From Megaleporinus macrocephalus (lineage: Eukaryota > Chordata > Actinopteri > Characiformes > Anostomidae): DNA of 64,000 bases. The DNA lies in contig CM038715.1 of the NCBI GenBank assembly GCA_021613375.1, positions 186,001-250,000 of the forward strand, read 5' to 3'. The notes under the pieces are model-generated. The model made no database searches and was not told the origin of the DNA. It saw nothing but the letters and a program-made list of their open reading frames with translations. Of the stretch, positions 12,475 through 24,244 are shown piece by piece (the first letter of the stretch is position 1; the number at the start of each line of letters is the position of its first letter). The position numbers and the translations under genes were made by a program.

Positions 12475-14457
12475 ATGCTGTGGAATATGGGGAAAACTGT
12501 GGGATATAGGGAGAAACTGGTGCTATGGGGAAATACTGTAGAACATGGGGGAATACTGTGGAATATAAAGGAATTTTGTGGGATATGGGGAGAGACTGTG
12601 GGATATGAAGGAATTCTGTGGGATATGGGGAGAAACTGTGGTTATGGGGAAATACTGTGGAATATGGGGGAATACTGTGGAATATGGGGGAATACTGTGG
12701 GATATGAGGAGAAACTGTGGTTATGGGGAAATACTGTGGAATATGGGGGAATACTGTGGAATATGGGGTGAAAATGGGGTTATGGGGGAAAAATGTGGAA
12801 TATGGGGAGAAAATGGGGTTATGGGGAAATACTGTGTAATATGGGTGAATACTGTGTAATATGGGTGAATACTGTGGAATATGAAGGAATTCTGTGGGAT
12901 ATGGGGAGAAACTGGAATACGGGGGGAAACTGTAGAACATGAGGTAATACTATGGGATATGGGGGAATACTGTGGAATACAGAGGAACAACTGGATATGG
13001 GGAAATGCTGTGGAATATGGGGGAATACTGTGGAATATAGGGAAATACTGTGGGATATGGGGGGATACTGTGGGATATGGGGAAATACTGTTGAACATGG
13101 AGGAACACTGTGAGATATGGGGGAATACTGTGGGATATGGGGGAATACTGTGGAATACAGAGGAACAACTGGATATGGGGAAATACTGTGGAATATGGGG
13201 GAATACTGTGGAATATAGGGGAATACTGTGGAATATAGGGAAATACTGTGGGATATGGGGGGATACTGTGGGATATGGGGAAATACTGTGGAACATGGAG
13301 GAACACTGTGAGATATGGGGAAATACTGTGGGATATGGGGGAATACTGTGGAATACAGAGGAACAACTGGATATGGGGAAATACTGTGGAATATGGGGGA
13401 ATAATGTGGAATATAGGGGAATACTGTGGGATATGGGGGAATACTGCGGAATATGCAGGAACACTTCGAGATATGGGGGAATACTGTGGAATATGGGGGA
13501 ATACTGTGGAATATGGGGAAATACTGTGGGATATGGGGAAATACTGTGGGATATGGGGAAATACTGTGGAATATGCAGGAACACTTTGAGATATGGGGGA
13601 ATACTGTGGAATATGGGGGAATACTGTGGAATATGGGGAAATACTGTGGGATATGGGGAAATACTGTGGGATATGGGGAAATACTGTGGAATATGGGGGA
13701 ATACTGTGGAATATGGGGGAATACTGTGGAATATGCAGGAACACTTTGAGATATGGGGGAATACTGTGGAATATGGGGGAATACTGTGGAATATGGGGAA
13801 ATACTGTGGGATATGGGGAAATACTGTGGGATATGGGGAAATACTGTGGAATTTGGGGGAATACTGTGGAATATGGGGGAATACTGTGGAATATGCAGGA
13901 ACACTTTGAGATATGGGGGAATACTGTGGAATATGGGGGAATACTGTGGAATATGGGGAAATACTGTGGGATATGGGGAAATACTGTGGAATATGGGGGA
14001 ATACTGTGGGATATGGGGAAATACTGTGGGATATGGGGAAATACTGTGGAATATGGGGGAATACTGTGGAATATGGGGGAATACTGTGGAATATGCAGGA
14101 ACACTTTGAGATATGGGGGAATACTGTGGAATATGGGGGAATACTGTGGAATATGGGGAAATACTGTGGGATATGGGGAAATACTGTGGGATATGGGGAA
14201 ATACTGTGGAATATGGGGGAATACTGTGGAATATGGGGGAATACTGTGGAATATGCAGGAACACTTTGAGATATGGGGGAATACTGTGGAATATGGGGGA
14301 ATACTGTGGGATATGGGGAAATACTGTGGGATATGGGGAAATACTGTGGAATATGGGGGAATACTGTGGAATATGGGGGAATACTGTGGAATATGGGGAA
14401 ATACTGTGGAATATGGGGAAATACTGTGGAATATGGGGGAATACTGTGGAATATGGG
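12475..14457. repeat. Large 20-bp minisatellite array 2 with higher-order repeats
   Basis: Same 20-bp family as array 1, but dominated by GGAATATGGGGGAATACTGT and GGGATATGGGGAAATACTGT. A marker unit, AATATGCAGGAACACTT, recurs near 13450, 13570, 13731, 13891, 14091 and 14251, mostly at spacings of 160 bp, showing block-wise amplification. The left edge is less regular (GGTTATGGGG, GAATTCTG variants). The minus-strand frame 12721-14475, over 580 codons, is satellite. Confidence 0.97.
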
Positions 14458-14859
14458 CATTTGTTTTATTTCCATCCCATTGCTTGAAATGTCTATGAAA
14501 TGTTACTTACTTGATAGTACCACTGACATTTGACGACCTTGTGACATTACAACAACAAATGTATTTACAGTTTCCACTCATTCCACTCAGCTTTGAGCAG
14601 TTTACTCCATCCACTCGTGTTAAAGCTGGGAGTGTTTCAGTGTAGACAGCTTTTTAACGAGGCACAATACACGGCAGCCAATCAGAACAGGAGATATTTG
14701 GATGTATATACCAGGCCTGTCTAACACCCTGTTTAATTCTAAGGAATAAAGAGAGGTCAGAAAGTGAGGTCATGAAAAATACGGTGTGGGTATATGAAGT
14801 CAAATGTCACAAGTACTTCTCAGGATAAACAAATAAAATACCAAAAATGTGGGTTCTAT

Positions 14860-14902
<43 letters not shown>

Positions 14903-15660
14903 TTTTATCATTCATTAATTTTTGGATTATTTTTGTTCTAAAACATTTTTAAAAGCCTACCCAATAAATCCTCTAAATGATCGTCAGGATAAAATTACTA
15001 CAATAATTAATGATGACAGCTCTAATCTAATCTAATGACCAAGTACTAGAGTGACAGCAGATTGTAGGGGGGTCTTGCAATAATGTATAATGTATACAAG
15101 CTAACCACGTGGAAAATATAGTTGAATCTGGACAGGACCAGACGAGCCTTTAGCATCATTATTAGTTTACTGGGAGACATTTAGGAAAACATTGTAAATA
15201 TATTTCTAATTTGTTCTTATAGGGAAAAAATGGGAGAAATCTTCTGAAATGTAACTGTGTTTGAGGGTGTAATAGATACAATTTGAATTTCAGACCAGAA
15301 CTTACACCCCTAGTCAGACCAGTTTGTGTAGCATATACTTAGAGCTATGCAGATTTAAGACATTTGGTGGGAATGGGAGGGCTTGTGCTACAGACACACC
15401 CCTCTTGGGCTCTTTTTTGTCCTAAAGATCCTAGAGATACCAGTCATCAAGAGTTTGGGGGAAAAAAACATTTTAGTTTGTTTAAACCTGCTCATGAACT
15501 ACAGTAAGTATAAAGCAACAGATAAAAATAAATAATATAATAAAAAATATGTGGCGCTATAGCTCATTAGGCTGCAGCAGCATTTAACTAGTTTAACAGC
15601 ATTTTTTTAATGAAGAGTTTGCACAATGAGATTTATTTTAAGCTACTAATCAGTAGAAAG
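14458..15660. other. No gene recognised
   Basis: AT-rich sequence with a TTTA microsatellite at 14857-14905. No conserved exon and no element with recognisable ends. Confidence 0.5.
14857..14905. repeat. (TATT)n microsatellite
   Basis: About twelve TATT units. Confidence 0.95.
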
Positions 15661-16635
15661 TAGAGATGGAAGGATTGATCGGCCATGTATCGGTATCGGC
15701 CGATTTTTAATCAAAATATGTGATCGGCGATCGGCCGATCTCGAGAGCCGATCGATGGCAGTAAACAAATGAGCCTAATTTCTGTATTTCCAGCTAGCGT
15801 TTCATCCAGGAAGAGGAGCCCTCCGTGAAACCCCCTCCGGCCAGTTCCCTGCAATTCCTATCTGAACCACTAGGTGGAAATACTTACCCTTTAATTTTCC
15901 ACAGACTGGCTAAAGCAGCGGCCTCATGAGAACAGTTTAAGCGCTCACCGCATGAGCTGATAGAAAACATCGTCCGTCTGACAGTTTGTTACCGTATGTG
16001 ACTCAGACTCATCCAGGACAGTTTAACATCTGTAAAATTAGTAAAATAAACGTGTCTCGCAGGAACCAAGACAAAGACATTTAACACACTAATCTGATAC
16101 ACACTTCAGAGACACCACACAGCTGAATACAGTGAGTATCAGTAAACAGCAGAGCTAGCACACACAGCTAACACAAAACTAATAACCCAGAACACCATAC
16201 AGACCAGATCTGACCGGTACCAACAGAACAGAAACAGCCAGAGAGCTAAAGAACCACAGCCAGAGTGATTGAGTTTATAGTTCTAGATAAGCAGCTCTTC
16301 TCGGCTGTAGAAGACGTTCATTCTGCTGTTTAATATTCCACCTGGATCCACGCTCTGCTGTTCCTAGTAGAGATACTTTTCAGATGTGTCTCCTCCGGAG
16401 CTTATCAAGCGGTTTACTTCCACATAGACCAGCTTCTAATTTAGTTACAAATATTATACTGTTTCATATGAGCTTGTTAAAAATGGTAATAAACCAGTTT
16501 AGACCATGTTTCATGACTTGCTTGCGCTAACAACTACATGTAGTCCTGCCGTGGCATATAGCTCCGCCCTCAATCGGTATCGGCTGATGTTGAAAGGTGA
16601 TCGGAATTGGCCTCAAAAACGCTGGTCAGCCCATC

Positions 16636-16639
<4 letters not shown>
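15661..16639. mobile_element. Non-autonomous hAT-type DNA transposon, copy 2 (979 bp, inverted)
   Basis: Starts TAGAGATGGA and ends CCATCTCTA. The body is the reverse complement of the 608-1586 element and has the same length. No 8-bp duplication is seen: the right flank is an (AT)n tract that may have expanded over the original target site. Non-coding. Confidence 0.8.

Positions 16640-16717
<78 letters not shown>
16640..16717. repeat. (AT)n microsatellite abutting the hAT end
   Basis: About 39 AT dinucleotides directly after the transposon terminus CCATCTCTA. Confidence 0.95.
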
Positions 16718-16720
<3 letters not shown>

Positions 16721-16860
16721 ATCTGCCGCTTAATCCCACTAGTCGGGGTCACGGGCGGGGCTGAAGCCAATTCCAAGCGTCATCGGGCGAAGGCGAGGTA
16801 CACCATGGACAGTTCGCTAGTCCATCGCATGGCCTAGTGGGATTAAGCGGCAGATACAAT
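16716..16860. repeat. Foldback (perfect inverted repeat) around an interspersed-repeat fragment
   Basis: The left arm 16716-16742 and right arm 16834-16860 are perfect 27-nt reverse complements (core CTGCCGCTTAATCCCACTAG). About 90 bases between them hold the motif ACACCATGGACAG and CATCGGGCGAAGG, part of a common fish repeat also seen at 18823-19050. AT tracts on both sides extend the pairing, so the whole unit could extrude as a hairpin. Confidence 0.85.
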
Positions 16861-17875
16861 ATATATATATATATATATAATATTTTTTTTTAGCTATTTG
16901 TTTTCTCTTTTCTCCCCCTCCCCCACCTTTGCTGTGATTATAATTTGTGCCTGCCTGTTCCTACGATGTACCAATAAAAATAAAATAAATTAATAAATAA
17001 AAATTAAAAACCTGGCATCATAATCAAAACCTGCCCCAAACCTAAAAACATGTGTACCGTTACACCCCTATTTAGTATCAACTATCTTACCACACATATA
17101 ATATTATAATTTTTTTGTATCATTACACCTTTAATAATAACCCCCTAATATCACTATACACATTTTGATTCTGTATGTTAATAAATCTCCACAAACAGCC
17201 ATTCCACAGGAGCATGTGTTTTTATCCACAAAGCAGACATAAAAAGTCACTATAAAGTCAAGGGCACGAAGGAGGACGAGATGCAGCAGACTGGTGAGGT
17301 TACAGCTGCAGATCAAGATGTCATGTCACGTTGTGATAGATCTTTCTCCCTCACTCTCCCTCCATTTCCTGCCTGGGCCAGCTTTCTGCTGTTTTTTCTC
17401 TTTTGTGTCACTTTAAATAAAGGCACACGTTTGAGGCGCATGTCGCTCTCCCTTTGTTACTATTCCTGCACAGTAAGTAAGAAGGAGGTGCCATGCATTC
17501 TTATGTTTTGTCTGAAAGTCAGAAAAATCTCATCAAACGACATAACCTTTTACAGAGTTTACTGCATGAAGGTCTTTAGCTACCTGTAATATTCTTCAAG
17601 TACACCTTTCAAACGCATTCCAGATTTTTAAGATCTCACGCCAGAAACACCAATACATAATATTACATAATGCTCAGTAAACTCAGAGAACAAATAAAGA
17701 GGTGAGAAGCGTCTCAGTACAAACACCATCTCGAGAGTAAAAGTTTAAAATTCAGAGAGAGTGTGCCCTTCAATAGCCTGTGTGTTCCTATAGTTCAGCT
17801 GCAGCAGCTCTCAAAAGCATTGCCTTAAAAGTTCTTAGTAAAAAAAACATGTAAAAAAGGCACAAACTGGTTTAA
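16861..17875. other. No gene recognised
   Basis: Short AT tract (16861-16880), then AT-rich sequence. The plus-strand frame 17281-17589 is unrecognised and probably chance. Confidence 0.5.
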
Positions 17876-18364
17876 AGGGGACAAACTATGTCTTTCCACT
17901 GCGCATGTAAACAGTCTGCAAAGTTATAAAGCCCAAAGTACACGCCAGAGGAAGAAACTCCCTCCCACACAAACCCCTTTTCTTAGCTGCTTGTTGGAAT
18001 TCCAAGCCTTTTACAAAGTGACATCATCTCGTAACGCAATCCTTATTCTCTGCCTACTGGCAAGCAGTGGGGGAAACATATGAAACCACTCTGAAGCGTC
18101 CTGCTCCAGCCTAGCCTGCGAAGGAGGGCCTATCAGCTTGTTCTTCCTGACTTTCAGGATCAGACTCTGGCTCTCTGCTATAAGAACAGTCACAGCCATG
18201 TGGGCGCAGGAGTCGTTGCAGGATAGCGATCTGGCTGCTGAGCAATCGGAGCACACTGAGCTTGTCAGGAGGAGGAGCTTGAAGACACAGCATTCCTAAC
18301 AGAGCGATATAAAATAAAATTCAAAATAAAATTATGAAACACTGAAACTAAGCATAATAGGTCT
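17876..18364. mobile_element. Non-autonomous DNA transposon flanked by TTAA (489 bp)
   Basis: The element begins AGGGGACAAACTATG and ends GCATAATAGGTCT. TTAA lies on both sides (17872-17875 and 18365-18368), and the ends are weak inverted repeats. A related, shorter copy with the same flanks is at 59436-59808. TTAA duplications fit the piggyBac or Kolobok superfamilies; which one is not resolved. No transposase. Confidence 0.65.
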
Positions 18365-18639
18365 TTAAGTGAAAAAATGTTTATTTTAGAAGACAGCAAA
18401 CATGTTACTTTAAAATAGTTTGGGTTTGAGCCCTACAGTGGCCAAATTATATAATTATAAAAAATATTCAAAAATGATCCTTTTTCTTGATGTCATTATA
18501 CTATCTTTGTTTTTTTTGGACACCCAGAAAAGCTTTTTTTCCAGCATGAGAGTGAAGCTACACTATTTAGGCTTGCTGTTTAACTGTTGCTTTAGAGTAG
18601 ATATTTCTAGATGGTGCTCTCAGCCAATCAGCAGTGTTA

Positions 18640-18756
<117 letters not shown>

Positions 18757-18822
18757 ATTTTCACACCTTTGAATTTATATATTTAAAAAAAATAATATAT
18801 ATATATATATATATAATATTTA

Positions 18823-19050
18823 TGTGGCGGCACAGTGGTGTGGTCAGTCCAAACACATGCATGTTTGGTTGATTGGTCACTCTAAATTGTCCGTAGGTGC
18901 GAGTGCGTGAGTGAGTGTTGGCCATGCGATGGACTGGCCACCTGTCCATGGTGTACTCTGCCTTTGCCCGATGACGCTGGGATTAGCTCCAGCCCCCCGT
19001 GACCCTGACTAGCGAGATTAAGCAGCAGATAATGAATGGATGGATGTGTA
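18823..19050. repeat. Common fish interspersed repeat (GGCACAGTGGTG ... GGATGGATG type)
   Basis: The sequence runs from GGCGGCACAGTGGTG through CACTCTAAATTGTCCGTAGG and CCTTTGCCCGATGACGCTGG to AATGAATGGATGGATG. I recognise this order from many fish genomes; the class is not certain. The middle matches the core of the foldback at 16716-16860. Confidence 0.7.
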
Positions 19051-20777
19051 TATATATGAAAATCTTAAACTATTTCTACTGAGATGTCAATATTTGATAT
19101 TCACTATTTTTATATGACCAACTTCTCATTATCTCCTAATTAAACTGGGTGTTTTTGATACAATGTGACTGACATATGTAAATAAAGTGTTCTGATTGTC
19201 GACCTGTATTCCTTAGTTGAACAATTCCTTATAACATAAGAGAGAATGGGCGGGGCTAAACTTTTGTTGGATAAATAGGTGGATATTCAGTACATGTCTT
19301 AATTTTCATGACATTATAGAAATCAAAGAATTCAAAACTGTTTGTTCTTTGTTTGCCATTTATAATCAGCAGTATACAACTTACCGTGGTGCTGGAAGAA
19401 AGTAACTATATCCAAGACATACTTCTGGAGGTACATGCGCCGCTAAGCAATTTCAGCTGAAATGAATAGGCACTAATGCTTATCACTTTCTATTACCTCT
19501 ACATTCCCAACTGCAGTCCTGGAGGGACACAGAACAGCATAGTCTGTGATTTCTCCTCACAAACACATCTACTAATCCTGGTAATTAACTGATTAGTTGA
19601 TTCAGGTGTGACTAATCAAAAATCACCAAACTGCGCTGGCTCTCCAGGACCAGAACTGACCACCTCTGGCCTAAGACACGTGGACAATTCGGCCCTTCAT
19701 CACAGCAAACAGCGACTGAGTGATTCCACTCAGGCTCTGAGAAGATATATAATCGCACAAGCTGATAAAAATCCAATCTTCCTCTTCTTCCCCCTCAGCT
19801 GTAAACACTTTGAGTGATGGGCCAGGAGAGGGGGCTTAAAACAGCTCTACAATGATGTTGGATAAGAACTCTGACCTGCACCAGAAGACCAATTCAGCCC
19901 GCTCTTACAGCACTCCTCATTTCATTTTGCTCATGCCTCTAACAGCACCACTGACAGCTCGCCGGAACGACGCGCAGTGCTTTGCTGATGACCTCCCCGC
20001 GGCCCACTGCCAAAATCAAAAAAAAAAAAAAAAAAAGCACACAGGGGCTTTTAACGGGCCTCAGCAGCTTTTGTTGGGGATGGAACAGCCATCAGCCAAG
20101 TCCAATGTGGGTCACAAATAAACAAACAGCCACAATAAAAGTCACAACAAAAGTCTGAGACCATGCTATAAATGCTTTTTTTTCATTTAAACTTGGAAAG
20201 AAAAACAGTTAGAATCTAGAAAAAATATAAATAAAGGTAAAGAAGAAATATCTTGGGTCGCTCTGAAAATATAGAGTACAAGTGCAAAAGTTTTAGGCAC
20301 TTGGGGGACATTTTATTTTTAAAAATTTCAATTTTTAAAAAAATATTTAAACAGTATTAATAGAGTAAGTAGTGCTTTTACATACATCAGTGTGTTTATT
20401 TAACCCTTTCCAAGCTTCTCCTTCTATAAACAACCCAGTATTATTTACAGTTCTCATCTAATACCTGCTTTGACTGCTCAGTACTTCATTAAGCTAAATC
20501 AAGATTTGCTGCTGAAGGAACTGAATACATTCATACAATGTCTGGGGCGTCCAGGAGAAATCTGGAACCTAACTTTGTTCTTCAAACTGGAGCTCAAGAT
20601 CTGATCTACTTCTCTCACAATAACATATTCACGTTACTTTGTATTGTATGTCTGATTATTTACATCAGTTCTAATCAGATCTGCTGTTCTTACTGGTGAA
20701 AATATACTACTGCTAAGATAAAGAGTTTTAAACAATGAGCTTATGTGACTCAGACATTTGTATAGTAGTGTAAGCAT
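19051..20777. other. No gene recognised; repeat fragment near 19500-19680
   Basis: A fragment with CTGCAGTCCTGGAGGGACAC near its left end and GGCTCTCCAGGACCAGAACT near its right end resembles fish hAT-type repeats, but no target duplication was found. An A run of about 18 bases is at 20018-20035. The rest is unassigned. Confidence 0.45.
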
Positions 20778-21166
20778 TAGGGCTGTGTATTGGCAAGAAC
20801 CTGGCGATACAATATGTATTGTGATACAGCAGTTACGATTCAGTATATCGTGATATACTGTGATACTGCAATCAAAGTGATATATTGAGATTTTTAGGAT
20901 CTTACTATTAAAACACTCCACTATATGAACAGGTTTATCAATGCTTACAACAGCATTGCGCCCTTGTGCTGCTTGTTAATGTTGGAGTGGAGCTGAAAAT
21001 GGATTACAACACTGCCATCTAGTGGTCAGAGGTTTAAACACAACACACAATGATTCACTGTCTGCCAGGAATCTGTGTATCAATACTGTGTTTTTAATAA
21101 TCAATACAGTATCACTAAATATAATATTGCGATATTCAATATTTATTATATTTTCTTACAGCCCTA
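20778..21166. mobile_element. Non-autonomous hAT transposon (389 bp)
   Basis: Ends TAGGGCTGTG and CAGCCCTA are inverted repeats. The flanking 8-bp duplication GTAAGCAT is exact (20770-20777 and 21167-21174). Internal sequence is rich in GATACAATA/TATCGTGATA motifs typical of fish hAT derivatives. No coding capacity. Confidence 0.88.
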
Positions 21167-21699
21167 GTAAGCATATATATAAGTGTAATCATAGATATAT
21201 ATTAAATAATGGAGGTTCAGTATATAGAACTGACGTATTGTTAGCTTTAAAGAATGTTGTCTAAGTCAATTCCCAAAGTCTAAACTGTTATGTCACAGTT
21301 TTAACTCATTTATATTTTAAGTCCTCAAACCAAGGAGCAAAGCTGTCAACAGGCATGGCTGAGGTTCATCTTTAAATCGAATGTTCGGTTCCATCTTAAA
21401 TGCTACAGCTTGTAAAGGTGCGAGAATATAAAACAGCCCCATTTAAAGTGAAACAGAAAATTCACAATACAAGCTGATGAACAGGAAGCCTACTTCAACT
21501 CTAAGATCTTTAACAAGACCCTGGACAGCTTTAATTCAAAGTTATTAGTTTGATCTGCTTGTTTCACTTCAGACAGTTCTCAGACCTGGTACGACATCGA
21601 GCAGCTTCACTTAGGAGCCGTTCCACCAGTTCACTACCATGCTGTGTGATTTTAACCACTTTAGTCAGTTGAAGCAGATCATCTTACACTGAAGGTTTC

Positions 21700-22150
21700 C
21701 TAGTTCAGTTCAATTCAATTTAATTCAATTCAAGTTTATTTGTGTAGCACTTTTTACTATGATGTTGTCACAAAGCAGCTTTTGAAAACAAACATATCTC
21801 CCCCAGTGAGCAAGCCAGAGGCAACAGTGGCAAGAACACCTCCCTCAGACTGGAGGAAGAAACCTTGGGAGGAACCAGACTCACAAGGGGAGACCCATCC
21901 TCCTCTGATCAAACAGTATTTACAGTTTAATAAACTAAACACCAAAGAAAAGAGTCTCTGATTGAAATCTGGATAGCAAAGCTTTAGAAGCTGCACAGGT
22001 AGAGGCAGTCTCTGACTGAGGCAGTCTCTGACTGAGGCAGTCTCTGACTGAGTCTTTATGTAAAGTGGGTGTGAGCTGAAACAGTCCCATCCTATCTCAA
22101 TGCTGGTGCATCTGGATGATACAGTGTTGTAACTGAGGGTGTAGCAGTTC
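21700..22150. repeat. Interspersed repeat family 'AAGCAGCTTT', copy 1
   Basis: Carries CAAGTTTATTTGTGTAGCAC, GATGTTGTCACAAAGCAGCT and ACTGGAGGAAGAAACCTTGG in order. The same order is seen at 22965-23215 and 48301-48560. A short 18-bp tandem (GAGGCAGTCTCTGACT) is at 22000-22050. It is a dispersed fish repeat of uncertain class. Confidence 0.75.
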
Positions 22151-22964
22151 ACACAGATGGACAGGAGAGCTGGCTGGTGATGGAGGAGGAGATGGAGGCC
22201 CTGATGGTCATTCTAGTCATAACTTTAATTTACTTGTTGTTGTTGTCGAGACCGAGAGCAAACAGCTAGTATAGCTTATATTACCTCCTAGAAAACTTGT
22301 GTAACTAACATCAGCATATCTAACTGAAGTATAGTATGAGCACCAAGCTTCAACATGTTACTTCTGCATGATCATTACAGTGTCTCAACATACGCCAGCC
22401 AATCAGAGCAGAGGTCATCAAAATATGCATGAGCTCACAGAAAAAGAGAGGAAACAGCTGGTTTTAGGGAGTAAATGGACAAGTAAAACCACATCTGGGC
22501 ATTTATTACTCTGACCAAAGTCATATAGCTTCTATCTAGACATCAGAGAACGGTTTGAATAAATGCTGAATAAATTTATTATAAAGCATTTGGATGGCCT
22601 TTCTATTAAAAGATTAGATTTTTCAGCTTGGGTTTGTATGACTCGCAGGTGGATATGGTGTACAAATCAGCAGCTTTTGCACAAACCTGGGGATTTATAC
22701 CAGTTGAGTGCCATGAAAGCCAAAGTTGTACATACCAATGGTTAAAAAAACCCAAAGTTTAAAGACTTTACACACCAATTGGGCCAGTTATGCTGGTAAT
22801 ATAATTTGTAATAAACTGAAGTTTACGGACCCCACTGAAGTCCCCACTGAGTAAATAATATTTCATTTTGTTTTCTCCACTAACTCATGGTTGAAAGAGG
22901 ACACATTCATTTCAATACATACATGTGTATTAATGTGAGTAGTTAAATGCAGGCTAATTAAATT
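22151..22964. other. No gene recognised
   Basis: Mostly AT-rich sequence without splice-bounded conserved frames or element ends. Confidence 0.5.
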
Positions 22965-23215
22965 AATAAGTCAAGTTTATTTATATAGCGCTTTTTACAA
23001 CGATGTTGTCTCAAAGCAGCTTTACAGAAGTTCTGAAAACAGACAGTTACAACATATACCTCCCCACTGAGCAAGACAGAGGCAACCGTGGCAAGAACAC
23101 CTCCCTCAGACTGGAGGAAGAAACCTTGGGAGGAACCAAGACTCACAAGAGGAGACCCGTCCTCCTCTGATCAAACATTATTTACTGTTTAATAAACTAA
23201 ATATCAAAGAAAATA
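22965..23215. repeat. Interspersed repeat family 'AAGCAGCTTT', copy 2
   Basis: Shares TTTATATAGCGCTTTTTACA, CAAAGCAGCTTTACAGAAG and GGAAGAAACCTTGGGAGGAA with the copies at 21700 and 48301. Confidence 0.75.
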
Positions 23216-24073
23216 CATGTTTTTTTAGAAAGTGAAAAAAAACAATGCCTTCATCTTTCAGGTCCTATCCTATATGACCAGCTGTCTCCTAATAAATGAA
23301 TTCAAGCTATCCAAAGGATCCAGACGCAAGACAAAAGAATGGATTCTATTGGAAACTATTATTATTATTATTATTATTAACTCAGTGTTAGGAGCATTTG
23401 TTCACTAGCAAGGACAATGAAACTCCACACACAGTGAGGGAAGTTTGTTAGAGGAGCTGCGTTAGGCTTTTAAGCAGGACCATGTGCTTCCCTGATGCTG
23501 CACATGAGTTGAAATGTGATGAAGACGCGAGCAGTGCGCAGTAAAGCCCAGCTGAACGCAGCAGATCCTCCAGGAGCGCATAGTTTGGGATCCCATCAAC
23601 AAGTACGACGCAAGTGAGTCGACGCAGGCTATTGCGAAACGAGGAGGGGAGGTTTGATAAGGCAGGGAAAACTAAAAGTGGGACTGCGTAACGGCGGGAT
23701 GGTTCTCGGGACCCCGTGTGACGGGCTTTACGAGGCTGTTATTGCGCTGGCCGCGCTGGCCGGGCGCTCGGGATGAGGGATGCTGAGCGTGACGATGCAT
23801 TTGTGCTCCGCAGAGGAGAAACCAGGACAGGAGGGAGAGCGAGAGAAGAGGCCCCGCGCCACGCACGCAAAGCACCGGATCCGGGAGCAGACCGAGATTC
23901 GAACCGCTTCGCGAACGCGCAGCACGCCAGAACATCTGGAGCGCTGGGCGGAATGGAAGTTGCACTTCTCAGCAGCCTCGCTGCGCCTGCATCTGCCTCT
24001 GCCTCTGCCTCTGCCTCGCTCCACGCCTTGCCTTTTCTCGCCTTAGTGAAGTTACAGGGAAGCGCGCACTCAC

Positions 24074-24214
24074 CTTCGCGTCCGGCTCCAGATGCGCTCC
24101 CTCCGGCCAGATGCGCGCTCCCGTGCCGCTAGCCGAGCGGATCCCGGGCGAAACCTGCGCCGCACATTCCGAAACATCCAACAGCAGCAGCGGCGCCAGC
24201 GGCAGCAGCGCCAT
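24074..24214 (-). CDS. Possible first exon of an unidentified minus-strand gene
   Basis: From an ATG at 24214 the minus strand reads 47 codons to a strong donor (GTGAGT). The start MALLPLAPLLLLDV resembles a signal peptide, and the rest is Gly/Ser/Pro-rich, ending EPDAK. It lies just downstream of the TCTCGCGAGA motif. I recognise no family. In CpG-rich DNA such a frame can be chance, so the exon may be a non-coding 5' exon, for example of the usp54 orthologue expected here. No downstream exon was identified in 1-24000 apart from a weak candidate at 11446-11534. Confidence 0.3.
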
Positions 24215-24234
24215 CCAACGGCTGCGCGCCGAGC

Positions 24235-24244
24235 TCTCGCGAGA
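24235..24244. promoter_or_regulatory. TCTCGCGAGA promoter motif
   Basis: Perfect palindromic copy of the vertebrate CpG-island promoter element reported to bind BANP. It lies 20-30 bp upstream of the ATG of the possible first exon on the minus strand. Confidence 0.7.

Noticed and set aside
8765..14457. Regular short repeats resembling a CRISPR array
   Set aside because: Units are contiguous variants with no unique spacers, and the DNA is vertebrate.
8861..14498. Many open frames of 80-580 codons on both strands (Pro/Ser/Tyr/His-rich or Gly/Tyr/Trp-rich)
   Set aside because: They are translations of the stop-free 20-bp satellite in all six frames, with no start context, splice signals or independent coding signature.
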